Counted from the first letter of the stretch, positions 52,868 through 61,807 are shown. The stretch: DNA of 64,000 nt from VYDC01 sp963667515 (GCA_963667515.2 CAXXXY010000007.1:256639-320638), one strand, 5' to 3'. The notes: a model not told the origin generated them from the letters alone. Program-made: numbers and translations.

Positions 52868-53925
52868 CTGTACTACCCAGGAAGGTTGTTCACAGGCGGG
52901 AGGCGGGGACGGCCCCGCCGACGCCGCCGTGCGGTAGGCGGTGATTGTAGCGGTAGAGCCAGCGTGGGAGCTGGCGCAGCCGCTCGGCGTTGGAGCGGTA
53001 GGGGCGGGCGTAGGCCCACTCGTTCTGCAGGATCTGGATGAAACGCTCGGCTTTGCCGTTCGTCTGCGGGCGGTAGGGCCGCGTGTGCGACAGCCGCACG
53101 TCTGTGGCAGCGGCGGCGCCGTGGAAGCTGCGGGCGACGGTGTAGGCCTTCGCGTTGTCGGTCAGGACCCGGCGCACGCGCACGCGCACGCCACGCCGGC
53201 GGAAGGCCGCGAGCGCCTGCTCGAGGAAGGCGGCGCAGCTCGCGCCACGCTCGTCGGGCAGGACGGAGACGTAGGCGTAACGGCTGTGGTCGTCGACGGC
53301 GACGTGTAGGTACTCCAGCCCCAGCGAACGCCGCGAATGCGGCCCGGAGCGCGTCTCGGCGAAGCCAGGCGCCATTCGCTTGCCGCCGCCCTCGGGGACG
53401 CGCCCGAGCTTCTTCACGTCGAGATGCAGCAGGTCGCCGGGGGCGTCGTGCTCGTAGCGGACCGGCTCCCGGGTGACGCGGTGCAGGCGGTCGAGCCGGT
53501 TGAGGCCGCGGCGCCGCAGCACGGCGTAGACCGTGGAGCGGGCGACCCCGAGCGCCCACTGGATGCGATGCGGCCCGAATCCCTGCGTGCGTCGCACGGC
53601 GCAGATGCGTCGCTCCAGCTCGGGCGGCGTGCGCCGGGGATGCGCGCGCGGGGCGGAGCTGCGGTCCTCGAGCCCTGCCGCTCCCTCCGTCCGGAAGCGC
53701 CCCAGCCACTTGGCAACGGTGTGGCGGGAGACGCGGAAGTGGCGAGCGACCTCAGCCTGGGGCCAGCCGGCGTCCACTTCCCGCACGAGCTCGAGTCGGG
53801 TCAGCGGCGTCAGCCGCGCGTTACGATGGGCCATGAGGGTGTCCTCTCCTCGCTACTGCCGTGCTGTCACACACAGCAGCGGGCGAGGCCCCTCATCCTG
53901 TCAACAACCTACGTGGGAACTACAA
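52868..53925 (-). mobile_element. IS481-family insertion sequence, copy 5 (1058 bp, complete)
   Basis: It has the same terminal repeats as the other copies, flanked by CTAG at 52864-52867 and 53926-53929. It is 6 bp longer than copies 2 and 4 because GCACGC is repeated once more near 53175-53190 (two extra residues, RV). It abuts the stop codon of the hydrolase gene on its left. Confidence 0.93.
52890..53834 (-). CDS. IS481-family transposase (copy 5)
   Basis: This 314-residue DDE transposase differs from the 312-residue version by an extra Arg-Val in GVRVRVRRVLTD, directly before the second catalytic Asp. It also has a few substitutions (RTEGAAG, AAATDVRL, NHRLPHGG). All catalytic motifs are kept. 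The two-residue expansion beside the catalytic strand might impair activity. Confidence 0.9.
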   Translation of the reverse strand: MAHRNARLTPLTRLELVREVDAGWPQAEVARHFRVSRHTVAKWLGRFRTEGAAGLEDRSSAPRAHPRRTPPELERRICAVRRTQGFGPHRIQWALGVARSTVYAVLRRRGLNRLDRLHRVTREPVRYEHDAPGDLLHLDVKKLGRVPEGGGKRMAPGFAETRSGPHSRRSLGLEYLHVAVDDHSRYAYVSVLPDERGASCAAFLEQALAAFRRRGVRVRVRRVLTDNAKAYTVARSFHGAAAATDVRLSHTRPYRPQTNGKAERFIQILQNEWAYARPYRSNAERLRQLPRWLYRYNHRLPHGGVGGAVPASRL

Positions 53926-54052
53926 CTAGCCGCGCCGTCGCCTCGTCGCCGCGCCTCTTACGCGCGGTAGGATGCGGGCGGCGGCGCGCCAGCGAGCGAG
54001 CGGCGGCCAGCGCCGCGGCACGAAGCAGCGCGGCGGCAGAGGAGCAGCGAGC

Positions 54053-54898
54053 ATGACCGCACCTGCCACCCCGCAGATCCGGCGCGGCTTCGTGCAGTGC
54101 CCCCACGGCAACATCGAGTACATGGAGGTCGGCTCCGGCCCGCCGCTGATCCTGCTGCACGGCACGCCGATGAGCGCGATGTCCTACCGCCACGTGGCGC
54201 CGCTGCTGGCCGACGCGTTCCGCGTGATCGCGATGTCGACGATGGGCTACGGCCAGTCCGACCGCCCGACGACGCCGTACACCACCCTCGAGGAGTTCGC
54301 GCGCTCCGTGACCTGGCTGATGGACGGCCTCGACATCGAGCGCGCGCACGTCGACGGCAACCGCACCGGCTCGGAGTTCGCGGCGATGCTGGCCGCGGAG
54401 TACCCGCAGCGGGTCGACCGGCTGATCCTCGAGGAGATCTTCAACTGGTCGCCGCCCAACCGCCGCGCCGCGCACGAGCGGCTCCACCAGCACGTCGCTC
54501 CCCGGGCGGACGGCAGCCACCTGCTGGAGCTGTGGCGCAAGGTCGGCGGCGACCGGCCGGGGATCGACATGGCGCGCGCCTCCGAGCACTTCCTCGACAA
54601 CCTCATCGTGAACTCCAACGCGGGCGGCGAGGTCTACGGCGCGATGGGCTGGGAGGGCGCGGGACCCTACGCCATGACGCACCACGACATCTGGGAGACG
54701 ATCCCGCGCATCCAGGCGCCGACGCTGGTGATCCACGGCACCGGCAGCCAGCTGGGCCGCTCGCACGACAAGTTCGTCGCGACCCTCGCGCACGCGCGCG
54801 GCGCGCGTCTGCCCAGCGAAGGCAACTTCTACGCGCAGCAGGCGCCCGAGCTGTGGGCGCGGGAGGTGCGCGCCTTCCTCACCGACACCAGCATCTGA
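54053..54898 (+). CDS. Alpha/beta-fold hydrolase (paralog of the broken gene at 38.7 kb)
   Basis: This 281-residue protein has HGNIEYMEVGSGPPLILLHG, VIAMSTMGYGQSDRPTTPY, elbow ERAHVDGNRTGSEFAAMLA, the conserved MGWEGAGPYAMT block and APTLVIHGTGSQLGRSHDKF. It aligns over its whole length with the gene at 38681-39586. In place of the catalytic Ser the elbow has Arg (GNRTGS). These proteins form a distinct subfamily of unknown reaction. It has a good ribosome site, GAGGAGCAGCGAGC, and lies just right of IS481 copy 5. Confidence 0.78.
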   Translation: MTAPATPQIRRGFVQCPHGNIEYMEVGSGPPLILLHGTPMSAMSYRHVAPLLADAFRVIAMSTMGYGQSDRPTTPYTTLEEFARSVTWLMDGLDIERAHVDGNRTGSEFAAMLAAEYPQRVDRLILEEIFNWSPPNRRAAHERLHQHVAPRADGSHLLELWRKVGGDRPGIDMARASEHFLDNLIVNSNAGGEVYGAMGWEGAGPYAMTHHDIWETIPRIQAPTLVIHGTGSQLGRSHDKFVATLAHARGARLPSEGNFYAQQAPELWAREVRAFLTDTSI

Positions 54899-54955
54899 GC
54901 GCGCGCCGGCTCACCGGCGTCGCACACGTTCGAGTGCCCGAGCGCGCGAGCGCGG

Positions 54956-55786
54956 TCAGAGCGCCCGGAAGACGCGCCGGCCCTCCATGCGCACGACGTG
55001 GCCGAAGCCGGGGTGCGGGAAGTGGCAGGCGGCGAGCAGGTCACCGCCCTCCTCCAGTTGCTCCATGACGCGACGGCGGGTGACGATCGCCGCCTGCGCG
55101 TCGAGGTCGAAGATCGGCGACCACTCCAGCTCCTCGACCTGCGCGGGGTGGTTGGCGACATCGCCGAGGATCAGGGCGCGCTCCCCGCCCGAGGCGAGCA
55201 CGAGGCTCTGGTGGCCCGGCGTGTGCCCGGGCGTCGGCAGCAGCGTGATCTCGGGCGTCAGCGTGCGATCGCCCTCGACGAGGTCGAGCACGCCCATCGC
55301 CTCGAGCGGCTCGATCTGCGCCGCGACCGAGGGGTTCCCGGCAGCGCCTTCGGGGGAGCGGTAGTGCTCCCAGTCCGCCTGTGGCACCACGTAGCGCGCG
55401 GCGGGGAAGGTGGTGGCGCCGTCGCGCAGGTTCCACCCGATGTGGTCGCCGTGCAGGTGGGTGAAGATGACGCGATCGATCTCGTCGGGCGCGGTGCCGG
55501 CGTCGCGCAGCTCGTCCAGCAGGCCGCCCGTCGCCCCGCCCAGCATCTCGTGCGGCCCCGGCCCCAGCCCCGTATCGACGAGGATGCGCTCGGTGGGCGT
55601 GACCAGCAGATAGCACTGCGCGTTGTGGCGGAACTGGTCGCCGTCCCAGGACCGCGGGTAGATCCCGCGGTAGGGCTGCCAGCTCTCCATCGCGACGCCC
55701 GGGAAGATGCGCTCGATCGGCGCGCCCAGCGGCACGTCCAGCAGCGCCACGATCTCGACCCGACCGACCTGCACGCTGCTGCTCAC
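54956..55786 (-). CDS. Metallo-beta-lactamase-fold hydrolase
   Basis: This 276-residue MBL-fold enzyme has the zinc-binding FTHLHGDHIGWN (HxHxDH, about residue 107), a second His in TPGHTPGHQSLVL, Asp in LILGDVANH and a final His in AACHFPHPGFGH. It has the AHL-lactonase/AttM-like layout, with ILVDTGLGPGP beforehand. It may hydrolyse a lactone, ester or phosphonate-type substrate. The convergent neighbour is the hydrolase at 54053. Confidence 0.86.
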   Translation of the reverse strand: MSSSVQVGRVEIVALLDVPLGAPIERIFPGVAMESWQPYRGIYPRSWDGDQFRHNAQCYLLVTPTERILVDTGLGPGPHEMLGGATGGLLDELRDAGTAPDEIDRVIFTHLHGDHIGWNLRDGATTFPAARYVVPQADWEHYRSPEGAAGNPSVAAQIEPLEAMGVLDLVEGDRTLTPEITLLPTPGHTPGHQSLVLASGGERALILGDVANHPAQVEELEWSPIFDLDAQAAIVTRRRVMEQLEEGGDLLAACHFPHPGFGHVVRMEGRRVFRAL

Positions 55787-55855
55787 CGCTGCCCTCCTCG
55801 GCGCGACCCCGTCCCTCGGGGCCGCCCGCGACGGTAGCAGCTCGCGGCGCCGCGC

Positions 55856-55993
55856 TCAGCCCGAGAGGCGCAGCAGCGCGAGCGTGGCGAGCAGGAAGCT
55901 CGTCGCGCCCGAGGCGCCGACTATCGCCCCGAGAGCAGGTGCCGCATCGCGCGCCTCCTCGGCCCGGGCGCGGCGCTCGGCCGGCCGGGGCAC
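55856..55993 (-). CDS. Small single-helix protein (candidate)
   Basis: A frame of 45 residues starts at a GTG with GGGAGG 4 bases upstream and ends TGA. It has an Arg/Glu/Ala-rich N-terminus and one hydrophobic helix (GAIVGASGATSFLLATLALL). It lies between the DUF2269 and MBL-fold genes on the same strand. The ribosome site and membrane helix support it, but there is no recognised family. Confidence 0.35.
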   Translation of the reverse strand: MPRPAERRARAEEARDAAPALGAIVGASGATSFLLATLALLRLSG

Positions 55994-56063
55994 GCAGCCT
56001 CCCGCGCGGCGGTGGAGTCGCGGTCGGGGCCGCGCGTGCGGCTCGTGGGGCTCGCGCGCAGGC

Positions 56064-56546
56064 TCAGGCGCCGGGCTTGAATACCATCAGATAGAGGAAG
56101 GCGAGGATGATCACGTTCAGCACCGTGCCGGTGATGGCGCCCCGCGGTGCGCTCGCGCGCGCGCGCAGCTCCTCGCTCGTCTCCGTCCCCTCCGCCTCCA
56201 GCTGATCGGCGCGCCGGCCGACGCGACGCGTGAAGGGGCTGAGCACGCCCGTGCCCAGCCCCAGCGCCACGACCCACAGCACGTACGCCCCCGAGATCCA
56301 CGCCTCGTCGAAGTCGTACGCGTCGAGGTGCTGGACGAGCCAGCTCCCGAAGACGATGGCGAGGAGCGCCCCCGGGATGATCGTCAGCAGCTCCGCGCGC
56401 AGCGCGACGCGCGTCAGCAGCCCGATCGCGCGCACAGACGTCGTGCGGGTCGCCGCGATGGCGGCCGCGGTGCTGACGCTCGCCCCGGCGACGAGCAGGA
56501 AGGCGCCCAGTATGTGCAGGAACAGCAGGATCTCGAGCTTGGTCAC
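56064..56546 (-). CDS. DUF2269-like integral membrane protein
   Basis: This 160-residue protein has four membrane segments (EILLFLHILGAFLLVAGASV; LLTIIPGALLAIVFGSWLV; SGAYVLWVVALGLGTGVLSP; TGTVLNVIILAFLYLMVFKP). This is the size and pattern of the DUF2269 family, with a His in the first helix. It begins at the GTG at 56546 with AGAGGAC upstream. The function is unknown; haem or redox roles have been suggested for relatives with conserved His but cannot be shown here. Confidence 0.65.
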   Translation of the reverse strand: MTKLEILLFLHILGAFLLVAGASVSTAAAIAATRTTSVRAIGLLTRVALRAELLTIIPGALLAIVFGSWLVQHLDAYDFDEAWISGAYVLWVVALGLGTGVLSPFTRRVGRRADQLEAEGTETSEELRARASAPRGAITGTVLNVIILAFLYLMVFKPGA

Positions 56547-56895
56547 GGAGCGGTCCTCTCTACTCGCGCGCGCGCGACGGCGTGCGCGGGCCGGAGGCGG
56601 CGAAGATACGACGGCAGCGCTCGACGTGTCTCCCGCGCTGGGTGTCTCCCGCGGGGGGAGGCGTGGATCGCGGGTGGGGGATGAGCCGCTCCGACGGCAC
56701 CTCGTCGCGCACGGCGTCGTCGCGCGCCGCGCCCGGCGCCCCCACGAGGCGGCGTGACCCCAGCGCGCCCCGCGCCCCGCGTGCCGCGTAGTCGGCGGCC
56801 TTGGTAGCATTCGCCCCTCGAAGGCGCTCGCACGCCGCGCGGCGGCGCTCGGGCGCGACGGGGGAGGCGGCGCTCCCCCGCTGGCGGGATGGCTC
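56547..56895. other. Divergent intergenic region without recognised gene
   Basis: These 349 bp between the DUF2269 and PAP2 genes hold only low-complexity GC-rich frames. A 12-bp direct repeat GTGTCTCCCGCG occurs twice near 56629-56656, and a TAGCAT near 56808 could be a -10 for the PAP2 gene. I see nothing else. Confidence 0.4.
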
Positions 56896-57705
56896 ATGGC
56901 AGCGTCGACACGGCAGGGCGACGCGGGGACGTGCCCGTGGGCCAGCGGTGGCGCACCGCTGCCGGTCGGCCGCGAGCGCCGACTTCCCGCCATCGTCCTC
57001 GCCGAGCTGGCGCTCGTGCTCGGGCTCTTCGCGGCCTACCAGCTCGTGCGCTGGCTCGCCGTCGACGACGCGGGCGCCGCCTTCGCCAACGCGCGCCGCA
57101 TCGTCGAGTGGGAGCGCGACGCCGGCATCTTCGTGGAGCGCTCGCTCCAGAGCTCGCTGATCCAGGCCGACCAGCTGCGGAACTTCCTCGCGGCCTACTA
57201 CGTGTGGGCGCTCTACCCGCTGATGATCGCGCTCGCCGTCCTCACCTTCATCGCCAAGCGCGAGCTCTACCACTGGGCGCGCCGCGCGATCTTCCTGTCA
57301 TGTGGCTTCGCCCTCGCCGGCTACGTCCTCTTCCCGGTCGCCCCGCCGCGCTTCCTCTGGGAGCAGGGCTTCGTGGACGTCGTCTACGGCGAGTCGACGC
57401 GGGGCCTGCCGTTCTGGGTGAACAGCTACGCGGCGATGCCGAGCATGCACCAGGGCTTCGCGGTGATCTTCGGGGTCACGCTCTACCGGCTGCTCACCCC
57501 GTGGGTGGGGCTGCCGGCGGCGCTGGCGCTGCCCGCGCTGATGTTCCTCTCGATCGTGGGCACGGCGAACCACTTCGTGCTCGATGCCGTGGCCGGCACG
57601 GCCGTCGCCGCGCTCGGCATGACGGCCGCGAGCCTGCTGCCGCGGCTAACGGAGCGCCTGTCGCGCCGTCGCTCGCGCTCCCGCGCTCCGTCCGCCGCCG
57701 CCTGA
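56896..57705 (+). CDS. PAP2-superfamily phosphatase (inositol-phosphorylceramide synthase/AUR1-like)
   Basis: This 269-residue membrane protein has about six helices. The C-terminal half has the phosphatase motifs SYAAMPSMHQGFAV (xSMHxG) and GTANHFVLDAVAG (xxNHFxxD), with KRELYHWARR and FPVAPPRF forming the upstream part of the active site. This arrangement is the bacterial PAP2/AUR1-like group, which acts on lipid phosphates such as phosphatidylglycerol phosphate or inositol-phosphate lipids at the outer membrane face. It is followed by a DinB gene on the same strand. Confidence 0.83.
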   Translation: MAASTRQGDAGTCPWASGGAPLPVGRERRLPAIVLAELALVLGLFAAYQLVRWLAVDDAGAAFANARRIVEWERDAGIFVERSLQSSLIQADQLRNFLAAYYVWALYPLMIALAVLTFIAKRELYHWARRAIFLSCGFALAGYVLFPVAPPRFLWEQGFVDVVYGESTRGLPFWVNSYAAMPSMHQGFAVIFGVTLYRLLTPWVGLPAALALPALMFLSIVGTANHFVLDAVAGTAVAALGMTAASLLPRLTERLSRRRSRSRAPSAAA

Positions 57706-57831
57706 GCGGGGCCGGCTCTCGCACGCCAGGCTCCTGCACTGGCCTCGAGGGGCGATCCCCGCAGCGGGCCGCCGCTGCCGCCCCTCTGCTACCGTGGCCG
57801 CGCCGCGAGGCGGCGCATCGGGGGGCGGGCG

Positions 57832-58431
57832 ATGACGGGCGTGCGCGAGTCCGGCGCGGCCACGGCGGAGGTGCTGCGAGACCGTGTGCACAGCGCGCAC
57901 GCGCTGCTGCTGAAGATCACGGGCGACCTGGACGAGCAGCAGCTCTTCCGCTCGGGCGGCCGCACGGCGCCCTGCATCGGCTGGCACCTGTGGCACATCG
58001 CGCGCTGGGCGGACGTGACGCAGGCGAGCCTCGCGCGGGCCACGCCGACGCTCGCCGCGCGACTCGGCGAGCGCGCGCAGCTCTGGCACGCGCGCGAGCT
58101 CGCGGCGGCCTGGGGCCTCGACCCGCGGGCGCTCGGCCACAACGAGGCCGGCTCGCAGATGGAGGACGAGTCGACGCTCGCGATGCGCTTCCCCGGGCGC
58201 GACGCGTTGCTCGACTACGCGCACGGCGCCTTCGCCGCCGCCGACGAGGCGGTCGCCGCGCTCGACTCCGCGGCGCTCGACGAGGGCTGCGAGCACTTCT
58301 ACGGCACGCAGCTGGGTCCCACGACGGTCGCCTACTGCGTCCAGTTCCACGCCATCCACTCCTACCGGCACCTCGGCAGCGTGGAGGCGCTGCGCGGCGT
58401 GCTGGGCATGGTCGGCACCGCGACCGGCTAG
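57832..58431 (+). CDS. DinB-family protein
   Basis: This 199-residue protein has the four-helix DinB/YfiT fold: an N-terminal helix, a metal-ligand His in GWHLWHIARWADV (about residues 54-66), and closing helix His residues in VQFHAIHSYRHLGSVEAL. Such proteins bind Zn or Ni and some are thiol-dependent S-transferases (mycothiol or bacillithiol). The substrate is unknown. Confidence 0.82.
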   Translation: MTGVRESGAATAEVLRDRVHSAHALLLKITGDLDEQQLFRSGGRTAPCIGWHLWHIARWADVTQASLARATPTLAARLGERAQLWHARELAAAWGLDPRALGHNEAGSQMEDESTLAMRFPGRDALLDYAHGAFAAADEAVAALDSAALDEGCEHFYGTQLGPTTVAYCVQFHAIHSYRHLGSVEALRGVLGMVGTATG

Positions 58432-58496
58432 CCCCCCGCCTCGACGCATCGCCGGGGCTCGCGATCCGGCGCCCCCCCGGGGCGGCTCGCGCGCGG

Positions 58497-58874
58497 CTAT
58501 CCCTCGATGACGGTGGTCTCGGTTCCGGCGGGGGTGATCGCGAGGTGCGACATCGGGGAGCCGGTGTCGTGCGCGCCGTGCCAGTGCTCGGCGTTCGCGG
58601 GCACGACCACGGAGTCGCCGGCGCTCACGACGTGCTCGCCGTCGCGGTCGCCGACCTTGCCGATGCCCGCGACCACGTAGAGCACCTGATCGCTCGAGTG
58701 CCGGTGCCAGCCGGCGCGCGCCCCGCCGCCGAACTGCACCAGCGTGACGCTGAGATCGCTGCTGGCGCCGTCGCCGGTCAGCGGCCGCGCCCGCACCTGC
58801 CCACCCTCGAAGATCGGCTCGCCCGTCCGCTCCACCGTCTCCCCCGCGTCCGACTTGATGATCTGAAGCGCCAT
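58497..58874 (-). CDS. Cupin-domain protein
   Basis: This 125-residue single cupin has motif 1 GWHRHSSDQVLYVVAGIGKV (metal ligands His-His) and motif 2 GDSVVVPANAEHWHG. It is probably a small metal-binding enzyme or sensor of unknown substrate. It lies directly upstream of the tRNA-Lys gene's 3' end and is oriented the same way. Confidence 0.85.
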   Translation of the reverse strand: MALQIIKSDAGETVERTGEPIFEGGQVRARPLTGDGASSDLSVTLVQFGGGARAGWHRHSSDQVLYVVAGIGKVGDRDGEHVVSAGDSVVVPANAEHWHGAHDTGSPMSHLAITPAGTETTVIEG

Positions 58875-58901
58875 GCCGCCGCCTTCCCCTCCGCGCGGAT
58901 C

Positions 58902-58976
58902 TGGTAGGCCCGGGAGGATTCGAACCTCCGACCGATGGATTAAAAGTCCACTGCTCTGCCGCTGAGCTACGGGCCC
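58902..58976 (-). tRNA. tRNA-Lys (anticodon UUU)
   Basis: On the minus strand GGGCCCG opens the acceptor stem and pairs with CGGGCCT before ACCA. The D-arm TAGCTCAG, anticodon stem-loop TGGACTTTTAATCCA (anticodon TTT) and T-arm GGTTCGAATCC are all present. The CCA is encoded at 58902-58904. Confidence 0.95.
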
Positions 58977-59151
58977 CCGCCGAGCTTACCGCCGCCGCCC
59001 CCGCGGCCGCGCGGGCGCCGCGGGGCGTGGCCGCCCCTTACGCGTGCCATCATGCCGCGCGCTCCGGACGCGCACTCGCAACGACCATGCGAGCGCGGCG
59101 CGGGTGGACCGCTCGCGCGGGCGCGCGCCGTAACATGCCGTCGAGCCGCGC

Positions 59152-59227
59152 GCCCTCGTAGCTCAGCGGACAGAGCAGCGGACTTCTAATCCGCAGGTCG
59201 CAGGTTCGAATCCTGCCGAGGGCGCCA
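59152..59227 (+). tRNA. tRNA-Arg (anticodon UCU)
   Basis: The acceptor stem GCCCTCG pairs with CGAGGGC, followed by G and an encoded CCA. The D-arm is TAGCTCAG, the anticodon loop CGGACTTCTAATCCG (anticodon TCT) and the T-arm CAGGTTCGAATCCTG. The sequence beyond this gene changes to small ORFs and insertion sequences, so it may be an integration site. Confidence 0.95.
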
Positions 59228-59401
59228 GCACGCCAGATGCGATTTCGGGCTATCGGGTGGCCTCCGAGTGCACTCCGGTCCACTGAGCGGGCCATTACGG
59301 AGCAGGGGCGGGCAGGACGATCGCCAGTGGCGGGTCACCGATCGACGTAGAACGCGTGTTCTGTTAGCGTCTCCACCTGGTTTGGGAGCGAGGAGGACGG
59401 C

Positions 59402-59530
59402 ATGCCGAGCAAGAATGGCACCCGCGTCCGCGATGCGAGCACGGGGCGCTACGTACCGAAGCGAGAGGCCGCCCGGCGGCCAAGCACGACGGTCACCGAG
59501 CGGGTCAAGCCGCGCCGCCGCTCGAAGTAG
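59402..59530 (+). CDS. Small basic accessory protein
   Basis: This 42-residue protein carries RDASTGRYVPK, then TTVTERVK and a basic end. It starts at an ATG with GAGGAGG upstream. Small proteins of the form DxxTGRFV...TTVTE are common next to mobile elements and of unknown function. Its place just downstream of tRNA-Arg supports an accessory origin. Confidence 0.55.
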   Translation: MPSKNGTRVRDASTGRYVPKREAARRPSTTVTERVKPRRRSK

Positions 59531-59540
59531 AGATCGGCGC

Positions 59541-59873
59541 GTGGATCTCCGAGTCGATCCGTCTTTAGTGGACTGGTGGCACCTGGCGACCGTAGTCGTT
59601 CTGTCCGTGGCGCTGTTCGGCGAAGCCGTTGGCGCCTACTGCGCACAGAAGGGTCGTTTCCAGCGTGCACAGTTCGCTCCGATCGGGCAGCGGCGGCACT
59701 TCTGGGCTAGGTTGTGGCTAAGGGACGATGGTCCACAGCACGGGGGGCGGGTTCGCGAGCACGTTCTTTCTTCCGAGTTCGCACCCGTTGCGCGAGGTGT
59801 CTCCCGCTTGATGGTGGCGTTGATGTTCCTTGTCCGCTTCGCGGCCGGACAGCCGTCGCCGTGGAGTATGTGA
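59541..59873 (+). CDS. Hypothetical membrane-associated protein
   Basis: A frame of 110 residues opens at a GTG 10 bases after the previous gene. It has one hydrophobic segment (WHLATVVVLSVALFGEAVGA) and then a basic soluble part (KGRFQRAQFAPIGQRRHFWA). Its codon use is less GC-skewed than the housekeeping genes. No family is recognised. It forms an apparent unit with the small gene upstream. Confidence 0.45.
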   Translation: MDLRVDPSLVDWWHLATVVVLSVALFGEAVGAYCAQKGRFQRAQFAPIGQRRHFWARLWLRDDGPQHGGRVREHVLSSEFAPVARGVSRLMVALMFLVRFAAGQPSPWSM

Positions 59874-59925
59874 CCGGGGGTCGCCCGGCCTCATGACCGC
59901 CTCGCCGGGAGGCAAGTGAGAGACG

Positions 59926-60028
59926 ATGACCAACCAGTCGACCCGTACCGTGAAGCTCTCTGATTCCCACAGCGTCGTTCACGATGGACGGCGCTATGAG
60001 TTTCGCGCCAAGCGAATAACCGTTGGGG
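59926..60028 (+). pseudogene. Small gene truncated by IS3[IS30] insertion
   Basis: The frame begins at an ATG after GGCAAGTGAGAGACG and encodes TRTVKLSDSHSVVHDGRRYE and FRAKRITVG before the IS3 end at 60029. The sequence right of the insertion (62749 onward) could supply an end in either of two frames, one giving a short tail to 62780. The protein is unrecognised. Confidence 0.5.
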
Positions 60029-60356
60029 GGAGCCTGACCCGGTTCTCCGGACAGTTCACGTGTAGACATCATGCTGCTTCCGCGGCGGCGGCGGGCCTCC
60101 TTTCGTACTCCACGGGGCTGAGATCGCCGATCGAGGTGTGACGGCGGCGCGGGTTATACCAGCCCTCGATCCATTCGAAGATCGCGGAGGCGAGCTCGGC
60201 CCGGGTCGTCCAGCTGCGGCGGTCGAGCAGCTCGAGCTGCAGCGTCCCGAAGAACGACTCCATCATCGAGTTGTCGACAGCCGACGCGACCCGGCCCATC
60301 GAGCCGAGCAGGCCGGCGGTGCGGAGGCGGTGCCCGAAGGCCCACGACGTGTACTG

Positions 60357-61807
60357 CTCGGGTTCAAGGGGTCGTCGCAACACCGCCTTGTGCAGGGGAG
60401 AGTAGGTGTTCGTTGAGTGCCTCGGCGGGAGTCTTCCATCCGAGGGTCTTGCGGGGTCGAGTGTTGAGCGCGAGAGCGACGGCGGCGAGGTCCTCGGCAG
60501 AGTGCTGGGACAGGTCGGTGCCTTTGGGGAAGTACTGACGCAGCAGGCCGTTGGTGTTCTCGTTGCTGCCACGCTGCCAGGGGCTGCGAGGGTCGCAGAA
60601 GTAGATCGGCAGGCCGGTGTCGATGCGCAGCTGCGCGTGCTGGGCCATCTCCGCTCCCTGGTCCCAGGCAAGCGAGCGACGCAGCTGGTCGGGCAGCGTC
60701 GTGATCGAGGCCGTGATCGCGTCACGCACCGCCTCTGCGCCGTGACCGGCCAGCGGGGGGCCGTTCTTGACGGTGGGTTGCTGTCCGTGGCCATCCATGC
60801 GGGGCAGGTGCAGCAGCATGGTGAACCGTGTCGTGCGCTCGACGAGCGTGCCGATCGCGGAGCTGCCCAGCCCGAGGATCAGATCGCCCTCCCAATGGCC
60901 GGGAACGGCGCGGTCATCGGCTTCGGCGGGCCGCTGACTGATCATGATCTCGGGGCTGACGAACTTCTTGCCGCGACCGCGGGTTCGCGCCCTGGGCACC
61001 CGCAACGCTCGTCCGCTACGCAGACATGCGATCAGCTCACGCCGCAGCGCGCCGCGACCCTGGACGTACAGGGCCTGGTAGATCGCTTCGTGGGAGATCC
61101 TCATCGACGCATCATCAGGGAAGTCGACCTGCAGCCGGTTCGAGATCTGCTCCGGGCTCCACGCCTGGGCCCAGCGTCGGTGCTGACGGCGCCCATGTCG
61201 ACGGCCAATCCAGCTCACCTCAGGGCCGACCACCCCCACACCGTCGGGCCGGACGATCCTGCCTGACAGCCGTTCCTGAACGTAACCATGGAGCTGGTCG
61301 TTGCTGGCGAGCTTGGCGACCTTGGGACGCTGCGCACGTCGGTCGGCATGCCACTGCGCCGTGGTCGCTCGATACTCCAGCTTGCCGCTATGTGTCGCAG
61401 CGTTCCGGCGTACCTCGCGTGAGATCGTCGACGGAGCCCGGCGGAGCCGGCGGGCGATCGCTCGGCCGCTTGCGCCTTGGGCGCGGAGGATGGCGATCTC
61501 CTCGCGCTCAGCGAACGATAGGTAGCGCCCTAACAGCGGCGCCGGACTGGCTGTTGGCATGCCACCACCTTCACGGAACCAGCGTGCTCCGACGGCTGGA
61601 GACACACCGGCCGCCGCAGCGGCATCCTCGCTCGACAACCCTTCTGAGATCGCCAGCCAGAACCGTTGGCGATGCTCACGACGCGCAACCGGTGGACGGC
61701 CTGGAGACCGCATCGCCGGCCTTCCTGTCGCCTTCGCCGCCCACCCCGGTGACCTTCCCATCACAACCCCTCACCTCGAGGCGTTGCGATGACCACTTGA
61801 ATCCGCC
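60357..61807 (-). mobile_element. IS30-family element, copy B (1451 bp, complete)
   Basis: Ends GGGTTCAAGGGGTCGTCGCA and GGATTCAAGTGGTCATCGCA face outward, with CAG-type target repeats at 60354-60356 and 61808-61810 (CTG on the plus strand). It lacks the 28-bp duplication of copy A and carries an intact transposase gene. Confidence 0.88.
60364..61764 (-). CDS. IS30-family transposase, intact
   Basis: This 466-residue protein has an N-terminal HTH (RFWLAISEGLSSEDAAAAAG), the IS30 HTH_38 (LSFAEREEIAILRAQGASGR; STISREVRRN) and an integrase core with GHWEGDLI, WDQGAEMAQHAQ and SNENTNGLLRQYFPK. It is the only unbroken IS30 transposase in the window and could mobilise both copies. The exact start is uncertain, with several Met/Val codons in the first 20. 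Confidence 0.88.
   Translation of the reverse strand: MMGRSPGWAAKATGRPAMRSPGRPPVARREHRQRFWLAISEGLSSEDAAAAAGVSPAVGARWFREGGGMPTASPAPLLGRYLSFAEREEIAILRAQGASGRAIARRLRRAPSTISREVRRNAATHSGKLEYRATTAQWHADRRAQRPKVAKLASNDQLHGYVQERLSGRIVRPDGVGVVGPEVSWIGRRHGRRQHRRWAQAWSPEQISNRLQVDFPDDASMRISHEAIYQALYVQGRGALRRELIACLRSGRALRVPRARTRGRGKKFVSPEIMISQRPAEADDRAVPGHWEGDLILGLGSSAIGTLVERTTRFTMLLHLPRMDGHGQQPTVKNGPPLAGHGAEAVRDAITASITTLPDQLRRSLAWDQGAEMAQHAQLRIDTGLPIYFCDPRSPWQRGSNENTNGLLRQYFPKGTDLSQHSAEDLAAVALALNTRPRKTLGWKTPAEALNEHLLSPAQGGVATTP

Noticed and set aside
56582..56791. Plus-strand ORF of about 69 codons between the DUF2269 and PAP2 genes
   Set aside because: Low-complexity composition, no ribosome site, no domain, and it overlaps the promoter region needed by both neighbours.
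59050..59295. Minus-strand ORF with a GRIRTCDLRIRSPLLCPLSYEG-like segment
   Set aside because: This is the antisense translation of the tRNA-Arg gene, a well-known spurious ORF; the tRNA explains the sequence.
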